A stretch of DNA of 64,000 nt, taken from assembly GCF_031143425.1 (NCBI RefSeq), contig NC_090448.1, positions 537,248,313 to 537,312,312 on the forward strand, in the 5' to 3' direction. A program made the position numbers and the translations under genes. The DNA is from Pleurodeles waltl. Taxonomy: Eukaryota; Chordata; Amphibia; Caudata; Salamandridae. The notes under the pieces are model-generated. The model saw only the letters and a program-made list of their open reading frames with translations, had not been told where the DNA came from and did not search any database. Below are positions 1 to 12,289 of this stretch, one piece after another (the first letter of the stretch is position 1; every line of letters starts with the position of its first letter).

Positions 1-600
1 TTGGGTACGTTAAAAAAGCACCCAGGAGACCCCTTCGAGGAAACGCAGAAAAGATCCAATACAGCTCATCTTGGAGTATACTTCATATTTGAAGGTGATT
101 CAACCAAAAGCCACATCCTGCTTTAACGCATCAGTACAGCCCCTGAAAACAACCCAGGCCACACAGCACTGAACGCGTGTGCCTTTGAGTTCGGTGCTCT
201 TTCTGTCTCGGATTTGTGATGTCAGCTGTCCCTATCGGCCTGGTGTCGCTGCATTGCTCGAGGTTTGCAAATAAACCCAGGCCTCCTCCTACGATGGATC
301 CCAGAGCTCAATGCAAAAGCGTAATTCAATTTGGTGAAAACTGCCAGTACGTAATGCATTAGCAACACGGTCAAACCAGCTGCTTCCCGCCGAATACAGA
401 ACGACTGCGTTTAATTAGAAAGAAGTACTGCCAACCCGCCCCCACAACCGATACGGCTTGTAGAAAAAGAGCAGTTTTTATCAATGATACTCCGTGTCAT
501 AAATGTTTACTATTTTAACCGGGATGCAAGTTAGTCGTGTGGCCTATCGAAGTCTCTCCTAATAACCCGGTGGGACTGCCTTTTTTAAAGTAAACCTTTT
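1..600. other. No recognisable feature
   Basis: No open frame of note, no repeat unit and no RNA gene can be recognised in this stretch. Base composition is mixed and unremarkable. Confidence 0.4.
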
Positions 601-1231
601 GGTCAGGAACTGCAATGGTGTCTGGGCGTCATTGCAACCGATGTCTGGACTCAGTACATCTTATGCTGCGAAGGGACTTCTCTGCAATGACTCTTGCCAC
701 AGGGGTCAATGATGCAGGGTTCATACTGTTGTGGTTTGTGCTAAAGGGGTCTCCGCCTCAGGGTCCCATGCTGGGGGCATCCATGCCGTGGAGGCCAATA
801 GTGTAAGAAAAATACTGCAGTGGTCCATGCCATGCTGGTACATGCTGCAGGAGTTCACTCTGCAGAGGCCTGCGTTGTGGACATTCATGCTACAGGAGCC
901 AATGTTGCAGGCCGATACTGCGGGGGCTTATTCCTGGGTGGTAGATACTGCAGAGATCCACGCTGCAGGGCCCCATCCTGCATGCTCCATAATTATGGGG
1001 TCCAGATACATGCTCTAGTACACATATCAAGACCCATGCTTCCGAGCCCATGCTTTAAAAGTCCATGATGCATAGGCCAACATTGCAAGGGTCCCTTTTG
1101 CAGAGGGTCCCTGCCGAGAGATACAGGCTAAAGGAGTCCATGCTGCCAGAGTCTATGCAGCAGGACTTATGACGGAGGATCAGTACTGTGTATGCTTTTT
1201 TAGCAGTGGCACATGCTTCAAGAGTCCATCC
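600..1231. repeat. Degenerate satellite, left part
   Basis: The stretch contains many diverged copies of a short unit built on ATGCTGCAGG and GAGTCCATGCTG. The same vocabulary fills 3,993-6,420. The two parts were apparently one array before the 1,232-3,992 element inserted, because the sequence CATCC lies on both sides of that element. The copies here are more diverged than those to the right. The small open frames in it are by-products of the repeat period and not genes. Confidence 0.7.
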
Positions 1232-3992
1232 TGTAGGAAGCTGGACTGGTGTGTGGTGGACACCTATGGTGTTATCACCCTATACCATGTATCCCCTATT
1301 AGTGAAGTGTAGGCAGTGTCTAGGAAGCCAGGGCTCTCTAGAGGTAGCTGTGGATGAGTAGCCAAGACTTATCTAGGAGACATGCAAAGCTTATGCAATA
1401 CACTGTAGCCACCCAGCACTATAACACAGAACCACAGAGTATTACAAAAATAAAGGTATGTTATTATGGTAACACAATACTAGAATACTGAATAGGCAAT
1501 CTTCTCAACTGGAGATAAGTAAACACACTATTATATACACATTAGCAATCAGTGAAGAGCATAGAAAGCAATAAGCATTGGCAAAAGTATAGGTAAACAG
1601 GGAGCCCCAGGGGAGGGCCAAACCATATACTAAAAAAGCGGAATGTGAAAGGCAGTCCCCCACCCAAGGATGTGGGATCAGTAGAGGGGGGCTGGAGTAA
1701 CTAGGAACCCCAAGAGGTGAGTACCAGAGTTACCCCCAGTGACCAGGAGAGCAGAGGTAAGTACCTGCTTTTTCCCAAAACCAACAGGACTTTTGAAAAG
1801 GGTTATGCAAGACCCAAACCAGACTGGAAGAACCCAAAGGCGGATCCTGACAGAAGAGAACCTGCAAGGAAGGGGACCAAGTCAAGTTCACGTTGGAGTG
1901 TCCGGTGGTGGCAGGAGCCACTACCCACCCTTCTGTGGATGCAGGACCAGGTCGACAAAGAAGGTCAGCAGTGCAGCACAGGAGATGAAGAGAGGACCCA
2001 GAAGTGATGCAAGTGATGTCCCATGTCGGCGGTCGAGATGCAGTCCATTAGTGATGCTGGAAAACAACCAACAAACCTTGGCAAATGCAAAAGATGGAGG
2101 ATAAGGTTTGCAACGCTGAAGAGGACCAGCAAGGCCCAGGGGACTCAACCCAAGGAGCGGAGTCCGGGGTGACCCTCAGCAGTTGGGAGAGTCAAAGGAA
2201 GAGGAGGCAGCCCCCACAGGAAACCCACTGCAGCAAACACAGCAGTTGCGTTGAGGCCGAAACAGCATACATGAAGAGGAGTCCCACGTCGCTGGAGCAT
2301 CAGGCAGGAGACTGTGCTTTGCAGGAAGGTGTGCTGGGGGCCGGGGCTACACGGAGCCTGAAGATTCCTTGGAGGAGGAGCAAACAAGCCTTGGTAGCTG
2401 CAAGAGTTGCAATGCACATGGGTACTGTTCTGCAAGGACTTACCGTCTCCGAAGTTGGACAGCTGGTAGAGAGGACCAAGTGGACCACTCCAGACCACCA
2501 CCTGCAATGCAGATCCACGCAGCCGGTCATCTTTGGAGTCAGTGCCTGCAGATGCAGGGGAGTGACGCCTTCACTCCAAGGGAGATTCCTTCTTACTGTT
2601 TGTGCAGACTGAACACTCGCCTCAGAGGATGCACAGCCAGGGAAATGTTGCATTTGCTGTAAGGAGCCAGAGAAACAATGTTGCAGAGCGGAGTCATCAC
2701 TGAAGTTGTAGATTGTTGGATCCTGGAGGATACAGTTGCAGTCCCAGTGGCCAGAAGATGAAGTAACCGATGCAGAGGAGTCCTGCTGGAATCTTGCATG
2801 TCGAATCTGAGGACCCTCCTAAGAGGGAGATCCTAAATAGCCCAGGAAGGGGGAATTGGTCCCCTACCAGGGGGATCACCTATCAGGAGGGGGCTGTGAT
2901 GTCACCTATCTGACCTGGTCACTCAGATGCTCCAAGGGACCTCTGCCCACCTTGGATTCAAGATGGCAGACTCAAGTGGCCACCTGGAGGAGCTCTGGGC
3001 ACCACCCCTAGGGTGGTGATGGACAGGGGAGTGGTCACTCCCCCTTCCTTTGTCAAGTTTCATGCCAGAGCTGGGACCTGGGGTCCCTGGACTGGTGCAT
3101 ACCGGTTTGTGTAAGGAGGGAACCAAATGTGCCCTTCAAAGCATACCGGTGGCTTGGAGAGGCTACCCCTCCCAAGCTATATAACACCTATTTCGAAGGT
3201 AGAGGGTGTTACCTCCCTCTCCCACAGGAAATCCTTTGTTCTGCCTTCCTCTGTCTGAGCTGGTCAAGCAGCAGAAGGGCAGAAACCTGTCTGAGGGGTG
3301 GGAGTAGCGCTGACTGCTTGGAAAACCCCAGAAGACTGGTAGGAGCAATGCTGGGTGTCCTCTAAGGAGCCCCCAGAGTGCATGGAATCATATTACCAAT
3401 ACCGGCAACAGTATTGCGGTTTGAATCTGACATCTTTGATACCAAACATGCCAAGGTTCTGAGTTACCATTAAGTAGCTGAACCTGTGTCCAGTACACAG
3501 GTAAAATAGCTCCCCTGCACTTACGAAGTCCAGTGCAATGGAGCTGGAGTTTGTAGGGGCACCTCTGCTTATGTAGGGGTGCCCTCACAAACTGGTACCT
3601 GCACTCGGCCCTCTGGGTTAGAAGGGCCTAACATAGGGGTAACTTACAGTGACCTGTAGTGAAAGGGTGCATGCATCTTTTCACGCAGCTGCAATGGCAG
3701 GCCTGCAGACACATTTTGCATGGGCTGCCTTGGGTGGCACAATACATGCTGCAGCCCATGGGGAACCTCTGGTGCCCCATTGCCCTGGGTACCTAAGTAC
3801 CATATACTAGGGACTTATATGGTGACACTAGTGAGCCAATTGTGGGGTGTGCAAAGTCCTTAGCAACCAAGTTTAGAAGGAGAAAGCACAATCACTGTGT
3901 TCCTGGTTAGCGATATCCCAGTGAAAACAAAGCATACTGACAGCAGGCAGAGAGTGGGGGTAACCATGCCAAAAAGAGAGTACTTTCCTACA
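1232..3992 (-). mobile_element. Solo LTR-like element of 2.76 kb
   Basis: The element begins TGTAGGAA and ends TTCCTACA, so it has TG...CA ends with short inverted termini. It is flanked by a perfect 5-bp direct repeat, CATCC, at 1,227-1,231 and 3,993-3,997. This is the signature of LTR retroelement integration. No gag or pol motif is visible inside, so it is read as a solo LTR or a non-autonomous element. Orientation is tentative; it reads more naturally on the minus strand because the other LTRs here share phrases in that direction. It lies inside the satellite array and is therefore younger than the array. Confidence 0.75.
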
Positions 3993-6420
3993 CATCCTAC
4001 AATGAGCCATGCAGCACTGGTCCCTGCTGCTGGAGTCCTTTCTACAATGACCCATGCTGCAGGGGTCAATGCTGTGGAATCCATCCTACTATGACCCATG
4101 CTGCAGGTGTGAGTGCCAGAGGAGTCTATCCTACAATGATCTACTCTGCAGATGTGAGTGTGTAAGTGTCCATTGTACAACAACCCCTGCTTCAGGTCTG
4201 ATTGCTGCGGGACTCCATCCTACAATGACCCCTGCTGCAGGAGGATATTCTACAATAGCCAATGCTACAGGTTTGAGTGCTGAAGCAGTCCATTCTACAA
4301 TGACCCATGCTGCAGTGGTCAATGCTAAGGAGTCCACCCTACAATAACCCATCCTACAGGTGTGATTGCTACAGGAGTCCACCCTGCAATGACGCATGCT
4401 GCACGGTCCATGCTGAGGAGGTCACCCTACATCGACCGATTCTGCAGATGTGAGTGATCTAGAAGTCCATCCTACAATGACCCATGCTGCAGGAGACCTT
4501 TCTACCAAGACCCATGCTGCAGTGGTCAAAGCTAAGCAGTCTATCCTACGATGACTCATGCTGCAGGTGCGAGTGCTCTGGGAGGCCATCCTTTAATGAC
4601 CCATGCAGTACTGGTCTCTCCTGCAAGAGTCATTCCTACAATTACCCATGCTGCAGGGGTCCGTGCTGAGGAATCCATTCTACAATGACCCATGTTGCAG
4701 GATTCCAACCTACAATAACCCTTGCTACAGGTATGCATGATGCAGGTGTCTATCCTACAATGACCCATGCTGCAGGTGTGCATACTGCAGGAGTCCACCC
4801 AACAAAAACTCATGAGGCAGGCGTGCATGCCATCCTACAATGACCCATGCAGCAGGTGTACATAATGAAGGATCCCATCTTACAATAACTCATTCTGTAG
4901 GTGTGCATGATGCAGGGGGTCATCTTACAATGACCCATGCTGTAGGTGTGAGTGATGCAGAAGTCCATCCTACAATGACCGATGCTGCAGGAGACCTTCC
5001 TACCAAGACCCATGCTGCTGGGGTCAAAGCTCAGTAGTCTATCCCACGTTGACCCATGCTGCAGGTGCGAGTGCTGTGGGAGGCCATCCTTTAAAGACTC
5101 ATGCAGTACTGGTCCCTGCTGCAGGAGTCATTCCTACAATTCCCCGTGCTGCAGGAGTCCATGCTGAGGAATCCATCCTACAATAACCCTTGCTACAGGT
5201 ATGCATTATGCAGAGGTCTATCCTACAATGACCCATGCTGCAGGTGTGTGTACTGCAGGAGTCCATCCAACAATAACTCATGCGGCAGGCGTGCATGCCA
5301 TCCTAAAATGACCCATGCAGCAGGTGTACATAATGAAGGATCCCATCCTACAATAACTCATGCTGCAAGTGTGCATGATGCAGGGGGTCATCCTACAGTG
5401 ACCCAGGCTGCAGGAGTCCATCCTACAGTGACCCATGCTGCATGTGTGCACGCTGCAGGTGTCCATCCTATAATGACCCATGCTGCCTGTCTGCATTCTG
5501 CAGGAGTCTTTCTTACAATGACCATTGTTGCATGAGTCAATGCTGAGGAGTCCATCCTACAATGACCCCTGCTGCAGGGGCCCATACAGAGGAATCCACC
5601 CTACAAAGACCTATGCTGCCGGTGTGAATTCTGCAGGAGTCTTTCCTATAATGACCTTTGCTGCAGGGGTCCTACAATGACTCAGGCTGCAGGAGTCCAT
5701 CCTGCAATGACCCATGCTGCAAGTGTTCATGCTGGAGGGATCCATCCTTCAATAACCCCTATTGCAAGAGTTTATCCTACAATAGCCAATGCGGAAGGTG
5801 TGCAATCTGCAGGGGTCCATCCTACAATGACCAAAGATGCTAGTCTACATTCTGCAGGAGTCTTTCCTACAATTACCCTTGTTGCAGGAGTCCATGCTGA
5901 GGAGTCCATTCTACAATGACCCCTACTGCAGGGGTCCATACTGAGGAATCCATCCTACAATGACCGTTGCTGCAGGTGTGAATGCTGCAGGAGTATTTTC
6001 TTTAATAGCCTGTGCTGATTGGGCCCATGCTTCTCCTAAAATGATCTATGATGAAGGGGCCAATGCAGCAGGAGTTCATCCTACAATGACCACATGCTGC
6101 AGAGGTCCATGCTGCAATCACAACTCATATAGGGGGGCATATTTTAGAGCCCATGTTCTGGAGCTCCTTAATAAAGAGGCACTTGTTTCAAGGAGAGAGT
6201 TTGAAACTGCAGGGTTACATGTTGCATGGAAACTATTGAAACAGAAGCCCAGGGGCATATGTTGCAGAGACCCACGGTATAGGGGCCTAAGCTTGCCGGG
6301 TCTATATCAAAGGTATACATGCTACAGAAGCCCTGCCAGGGCCCATATTGCAGGGGTCTATACTGCAACGACCCCTACTGGCGTTGCCCAGTGTGTAAGG
6401 GTCCAAGTTGTAAGAGTCCT
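3993..6420. repeat. Satellite array with 498-bp higher-order period
   Basis: Dozens of imperfect copies of a short unit lie in tandem, typically TCCTACAATGACCCATGCTG followed by CAGG and a variable stretch. A higher-order duplication is visible. The block from about 4,484 is repeated from about 4,982, with the same order of variant units: an AGACC(T)TTCTACCAAG variant, then GGGAGGCCATCCTTTAA, then CATGCAGTACTGGTC, and so on. The second copy lacks about one basic unit near 5,150-5,180. The many small open frames (Cys/His-rich on one strand, Thr/His-rich on the other) result from the repeat period and are not genes. Confidence 0.9.
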
Positions 6421-8833
6421 ACAAAGGTTCTAGTAATTTGGACTATATGGGACTTTTTTCCCCTTCCCTTGTGGACACTATAAAATTATCCGAAGTTGCC
6501 ATATACTGCTGCCGTTGCACATATTAAGCCCCTTGTTATAAATACGGTGTCGGTTTAAAACACATTTGACAACATGTCCTTATTATGTTGCAACAGTCTT
6601 CTGTTGACACTCTTGTTTTGGACTCGAGAAGTCACCGTGGAAATGTGCTATGAATTATAGAAACCTGTCCCCCGTCAGCAGCGTCAGACCAGTGATCCAG
6701 AAGATAAAGGCCCTTGTGGCTGAGTATTAGCACGAGATACCAGACCCCCAGGGTTGCGGAACGTGCTGCGCTTCCATAAATTCTCAGCTGGGAGCGCCTG
6801 GGAAACCGCACCTGGATTTTGACCTCATCCTGAGTTATTTTATTTGCAGCTAAACACTGAGAGGGAGGCTCAGAATCCGGGTGTTAGTATATTAAGACGT
6901 CAGAACAGAACGGTGACACGCTCGGTACAAATACACAGAGCTGCCAGGCAGGGTGAGATGAGGTGAACACGGTACGCTGGGTAGGCCTCGACGCCCCGCA
7001 CACTTTATACAGGCAGGAATTATTCTCTACTAGGGTGAAAAGTGTTCCCCTAGGAAGTGTTCTCTGTCCCGGGGAGAGGTTATTCAGAGGTGCCCTGACT
7101 TAACTCAAAAACCAGGAGGAGCATGTCATCTTTCAGCACGAGGAAAGCCGCAGAGAGGTGAACCCAGAGTTAATGTCCCCAGGGCCCTACTTCTGTGTCT
7201 AGGGTCCCAGGAGAAATTTGTAACAACCACCTCTCTAAGTTTCCTTTCTTAGCGTCTCAGGCCAGGCTCGTGGCCCAAGGAGGAGGGTTCAAAGCCAGGC
7301 CTAGCAGTCTGTTTCGTCTCTGTCCCGGGACCAGGCACGTAAAGCAGGCCCCTGCAGACCCTGGGTGCAGGGGTGGTGGGCAACCCTCCAGGGCCTCCCC
7401 GTCTCTTCAACGGGGGCATATTAAGCCGAAGGCCAATGAAAATCTGGAAAGTGCAGGATACTCAGGGTCTCCTCATGCCATTCTGCTGGGGGGCTCGTCA
7501 TTTTGCGTTATGCCACGGCCCGTGACCGATAATCACTGGCTGTGCACCTCTTTCTATTGTGTTTCTTCCACATATCTGCATCTGCCCCTTCAGTGGAGCA
7601 GCACTCTTTCCCCGGGGTCAATTGTCGCCACAGCGCAGAACCCACATAATAATGGACTGCCCTAGGATTACCTGCGCCCACGACCTAGTCACGTAGGCAC
7701 AGCTGAGGGGCTCCATTCATAGTCAAGGGTGAGTGCCCCACTCCACATGGGGAGGTCCATTCACCGCGCGGCGTCATTGCACCCACTCACAGAGCAAATC
7801 CCCACGCACAGCCCTGCTTTAGTGTTCCTAGTCCAACTGTGAACTTCTACCCACAGTCCAGCGACATTGCCCCAGTAGCCAGGAGACGAGGTCCATTAAC
7901 TCAGTGCCCTCACAAATCTATCCCAGAGGGTAGACCTTCAGACACCATTTCGAGGTGCCTCCATTCGCAGCCAACCTCAGACACTTTTCTCAGAAAAAAA
8001 AACTCTACTCGTAGCCCGACATCCCTACTAATTCCCCAAGAGAGTTCCCTTCATACCAGGTATCTTACCCATGTCTCCTCCCAGCTCCCGGGACCCCATT
8101 ACTAGTCCACCTAACTGTCCTTTTCTTCTCAGGGGAGCTCTGTTCCCACCACGACCTCACTATATAGGTCGCAAGGGGTGTTCCAGCCACAACCTCCATC
8201 TCTGGCTGTCACCCAATTCAGCTCCATTCACAACCTGGGCCAAATCCCCCCAGTAGCCCCCCCCCCCCCCGGCTGCTGCTGTCTTTTGGGGAGCATCACT
8301 TATCGCCCTGCCACGCTCCCATTTATCCTTAGAGGAGCTTAATCCCCAGTCCTTCGCGGAAGCTCTATTCCTAGCCCGGTCTCACAGCCCCATTCACCAT
8401 AGGAGCTGCATTCATAATCCACCCTGCTTCATGTTATCCACGAGGTCTTTTCCTCGCAGGCCTCGCTGCACCTGCCCAGGGGGGAGTTTCACTTCTACTG
8501 CTGCCTCGCTGCCGCTGTCCCAGGGCATTACATAAAATGTCTTATGCTAATTACTTTGGCTAAACAAAAAAAAAAAAAACGTCCACTTGACTTATTCACT
8601 CGCGTACACACCCTTAGCGGTAGTATATTAGGCTAAAAAACGCTCGAATGAAGCATTGTATTTTTGAGCGTTAATATATCCCGGTTCAGATCTGAGGAAG
8701 GGTATCGCTAGTTCATAACCAGGCCTCGCTGTCCCTGTTCCTAGTGAAGTTTACTCCAGTCTTTTTCTGGATATGGGCTTCACCCCTGTCCGGCCTCCCT
8801 GCCATTGACGGGGGGTGGGGGGTTGTACTCTTT
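6421..8833. other. No gene recognised; low-complexity runs only
   Basis: Mixed sequence without recognisable protein motifs. A run of C lies near 8,258-8,271 and a run of A near 8,568-8,579. Open frames of 60-156 codons occur, but they show no domain, codon bias or splice context that supports coding. Confidence 0.4.
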
Positions 8834-9747
8834 GGGGCATATTTATACTCCGTTTGCGCCGAATTAGCGTCGTTTTTTTCGACGCAAATTCGGCGCAAAA
8901 CTAACGCCATATTTATACTTTGGCGTTAGACGCGTCTAGCGCCAAAGTATGGGCAAATAAAGTCATTTTTTTGCGTGAACGCCTTCCTTGCGTTAATGAG
9001 ATGCAAGGAAGGCGTTCCCGTCTAAAAAAATGACGGCGACGCAAATGCGTCGTATTTATACTCCCGGGCAAAAATCACGCCCGGGAGTGGTCGGGTCAAA
9101 AAACCCCGCATTTGCGCCACTTTTTAACGCCTGGGTCAGAGTAGGCGTTAAGGTGCCTGTGGGCTCAAAATGAGCCCACAGGTGCCCTCCCCTGCCCCCA
9201 GGGACCCCCCCTGCCACCCTTGCCCACCCCAGAGGACACCCAAGGATGGAGGGACCCATCCCAGGGACATTCAGGTAAGTTCAGGTAAGTATAATTATTA
9301 TTTTTTTGGGTGGCATAGGGGGGCCTTATTTGTGCCCCCCTACATGCCACTATGCCCAATGACCATGCCCAGGGGACAGAAGTCCCCTGGGCATGGCCAT
9401 TGGGAAAGGTGGCATGACTCCTGTCTTTACTAAGACAGGAGTCATGTAAATGGCGTCTGGGCGTCGTTTAAAATGGCGCAAATCGGGTTAAGACGATTTT
9501 TTTGCATCAACCTGACTTGCGCCATTTTTAAGAAGCCCTAACGCCATTTTTCCCTACGCCGGCGCTGCCTGGTGTACGTGGTTTTTTTCCACGCACACCA
9601 GGCAGCGCCGGTCTGATTGCGCCGGCTAACGCCATTCAATAAATACGGCGCCGGCATGGTGCTTCAGAATGGCGTTAGCCGGCGCAAACATTTTTGACGC
9701 TAAACTGCGTTAGCGCAGTTTAGCGTCAAAAAGTATAAATACGGGCC
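8834..9747. mobile_element. Multi-hairpin foldback element
   Basis: The ends are related inverted repeats: GGGGCATATTTATACT at the left, and GGCCCGTATTTATACT when the right end is read on the other strand. TTT lies on both sides and may be a 3-bp target duplication. The interior is a chain of near-perfect hairpins, for example at about 8,978-9,016, 9,061-9,087, 9,152-9,184, 9,363-9,396, 9,413-9,446, 9,559-9,611, 9,621-9,683 and 9,691-9,732. The terminal phrase ATATTTATAC recurs inside near 8,910 and (as GTATTTATAC) near 9,053. No transposase is encoded, so any movement would depend on an enzyme supplied elsewhere. The superfamily is not established. Confidence 0.75.
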
Positions 9748-10584
9748 TTTATTCCTAGGCTGTCGTTGCTCATGTCTTAAGTGACGCTTCATCCCCAACC
9801 GAGCCTCGCTGCTCCATTCCTCTGGAACTTAACTTGGCTTCACTGCCCTTGACCCAAATGAGCTTGCTTCATTCCTAATTCGCCCCGCTGCACCTGTACC
9901 TGGGGTACCTTACCTCAGCGCAACTGCCTTTTTCCACAGGGGAACTTCACTTCGAGTCCCGGCTGGCTTCACCTGACTTCAAGAGTGTTTACCTAAATCC
10001 CACCTCCCCTACCCCGAGAAAGGTCCCACTGTCTCTCTGCCAGGCCTCTGTCCATGCTCTCACATTCTCACCACAACACTTACAGTCGTGAGAACTTTAC
10101 TAGCTGCTCTCAGCGCTGCACATTGCTCTCAGCGCTGCACATTTTGCAGTCGGATCAGATGAAAACACCAGCCCAGCCGCTCATGTTCCAGCAGCCACTG
10201 CCCTCCCTCTGGTGATCATAATAAATGATCGGCTTCTGTTTTCTCCAGTCTGCTCTCCATGGGACTGAGGCGAGCTTCTCTGGCGCCCTCCCCCAGGTGA
10301 GCGTGTGCAGCTCAGCTGCTACTGCTGCAGTTCCCCTGCACCATCCCGAGTCTCAGGGGACACCACGGAGACCACATGCCAATGCACGGCGCTTAAACGT
10401 TCTTTCCAATCCTCTCTGGAGATGCAGTGTCACAGAAGCACAATATACACACATTGTATTTGCCAAGTTAACCGGACACAATGCTGGAGTACGGATAATG
10501 TACACAAACACACTGCAGTGCCCGTGCACTGCGCACACTTAAAGGCACGAGCCAACCTCTGCAGCACACGCGCTGGCGCCTTAC
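9748..10584. other. No gene recognised; would be intron of the candidate minus-strand gene
   Basis: Nothing with recognisable motifs is visible. There is a short direct repeat, CTCTCAGCGCTGCACATT, near 10,108-10,144. If the exon at 10,585-10,687 is real, this stretch is the 5' part of its first intron on the minus strand. Confidence 0.35.
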
Positions 10585-10687
10585 TTTTCTGGCTCGAATA
10601 GCCCGGGTAGTAGCCATAGTAGCCGGTGATCCGCAGGATCCGGTCCTCGATGGTAGCCACCCCGTTAGGGGCTGCTTTGATATCCAT
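10585..10687 (-). CDS. Candidate host first coding exon, gene not identified
   Basis: Reading the minus strand, an ATG at 10,687 opens 34 codons plus one base. They run to a good splice donor (AAAA followed by GTAAGG) at about 10,584. The peptide starts MDIKAAPNGV and carries a striking Tyr/Gly/Pro run, ITGYYGYYPGYSSQK. Composition is sensible for a protein and unlike the surrounding repeats. The upstream region (10,690-10,900) is GC- and CpG-rich, as expected for a vertebrate promoter. I do not recognise the gene. No second exon is seen, so later exons would lie to the left, outside the readable part. It could still be a chance frame in a CpG-rich stretch. Confidence 0.5.
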
Positions 10688-10689
10688 AG

Positions 10690-10900
10690 AACAGGAGGTT
10701 CAGCGAGAGACCGGTGCAGCCCTCCTCCCGTACAGCTCTCCCTCCTCAGTGTGCAGCTCGCCGCACTCCCACCTGCTCCGGTTCCCCTCGCGGCGTTGGG
10801 GCGCTGATACCCTGCCTCTGCGGCACTCGGGCTCCGGGTCCTCACCGCAGCTGCTGCTCCTGATCCTGCAGCTCTATTGGTCGTGCAGTCCTTTCTGCTA
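10690..10900 (-). promoter_or_regulatory. CpG-rich stretch, possible promoter of the minus-strand exon
   Basis: CpG dinucleotides are frequent here compared with the flanks. The stretch lies directly upstream of the candidate exon at 10,585-10,687. No TATA box is obvious, which is usual for CpG-island promoters. The assignment rests on position and composition only. Confidence 0.4.
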
Positions 10901-11350
10901 CTGCTACACGCACAGCCTGGTCCCGGTCCGCCTTCAGACTGTCGCTATCTGTGCAACACACTATCTGCTCCTGCAGCACTTGAGTTCCTGCAGCACGTGC
11001 TGCTCCTGTAGCTCCAGGGCTTCTGGCCCTGTCACCCTGGAGCACTGACTGCTCCTGGCTCAGCAGCACTTACTGCCCGTGCTGTCCGGTGGTTTCTGGT
11101 CCTGCAGCACTGGGGCTTCTGGCCCTGAAGCAGGAGGTCCTGTCCTGAAGTGCTGACTGCTATTGGCTCAACAGCAGTTTTATCTTGTGCAGCAACGGGC
11201 CTCCTGGTTCATCAGCATCGACTGTTGCTGGTCCTGCAGCACTGGGGCTCTCTGGTCCTATTGCAGCACTGACGGGTCCTGGTTCTCTCGAAGGTGGGGT
11301 GCCTGGTCCTGTATCACACATTGGCTGCTCCTGTCTGGTGCTTTCGGTCC
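10840..11350. repeat. Degenerate CTG/CAG-rich tandem repeat
   Basis: The phrase GGTCCTGCAGCACTGGGGCT and variants of it (CTGCTCCTGGCTCAGCAGCA, GTGCTGACTGCT) recur at irregular spacing of roughly 25-60 bases. This produces overlapping open frames on both strands. It is read as an old minisatellite next to the CpG-rich region, not as coding sequence. Confidence 0.55.
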
Positions 11351-12224
11351 CCTGGCAGCCCTCTCACTCTCTCTCTGCTCCTCTGTTGCAGACGGCCCAG
11401 TCCCTCCTCACACATTCCTCAACTGCCCGCCGTGGCTTCTGTGCTGATGAGCGGCATTTCCAGGCCGCCACCGTCAGACCTGGGGGGCGCAACACCCCCG
11501 AGCGTGTCCTTGAATGGGCTCAGTCCTCCGACAGCAGACGAACTGCCAGGAAGCGAGTGCGCAGCACTCTTGCCTAGAAAGGACCTACAACCACATGCTC
11601 TCAAGGAACAGTGTGAGGGCTCGGAGTATGTGTACACATATCCCCGTCATCTCAGCAGTGATAGGAGGATAGGGAAATATGCTTGGAAAAATACAATAAA
11701 TAACAAACGTACCAGGTGAGATTTGTGATTGGTTTAACTATTTAATATAACTTGGCTGAACATCCAGTAACCTCATAGCATTATTCACTGTAGAGCCTGA
11801 ATTAAGCCATTCTATATCCCGGGATGCTACAAATATGCTGGCAAGGCAGACGATAAGTACGCAATGGTGGCTAAATTGTGTGAAAAGAACAGGGAAATGA
11901 TTCGGCACACCATTGCAATTTCTGTGGCAGTGTTCTTTCACTATTTTGACGTTTTAAAACATATCATACAGCAGATATAGGCTTATGTGGCAAATGTTGT
12001 TAATGTAAATTCATAGTTATGCAGAAGTACCATGGGCACAGGATCACATGATTACAATAGCCACACTTTAACAAACATTAAAAAGTTTGGGCACATGTTC
12101 TACCTTATTTGCACCAGTTTAATACCTGAAAACAGCAATCATCATCTGAAAAGAGGCCTGCTACAGTGCATCCCTATGTTTTACCCTTTTAATTACTTGG
12201 CTTTAGAAACTTTCAATTCGTTTG

Positions 12225-12226
<2 letters not shown>
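11350..12226. other. No gene recognised
   Basis: A-rich and mixed sequence. Open frames overlap the tail of the CTG-rich repeat but carry no motif. Nothing further can be supported. Confidence 0.35.
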
Positions 12227-12285
<59 letters not shown>

Positions 12286-12289
12286 TATT
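12227..12289. repeat. TA dinucleotide microsatellite
   Basis: About 30 consecutive TA/AT units, interrupted once by a C near the right end. A second, longer TA tract lies at 60,299-60,374. Confidence 0.95.

Noticed and set aside
4054..5919. Many open frames of 60-157 codons, rich in Cys/Ser/Tyr or Thr/His/Ala
   Set aside because: They follow the period of the satellite on both strands and shift frame with unit indels. No start context or domain supports a gene.
4000..6420. A repeat array that could be mistaken for CRISPR
   Set aside because: Units are imperfect, there are no constant-length unique spacers, and the context is eukaryotic.
10468..10845. 125-codon minus frame overlapping the candidate exon
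   Set aside because: It is another frame of the CpG-rich region, rich in Arg/Ala/Gly as expected from composition, with no motif.
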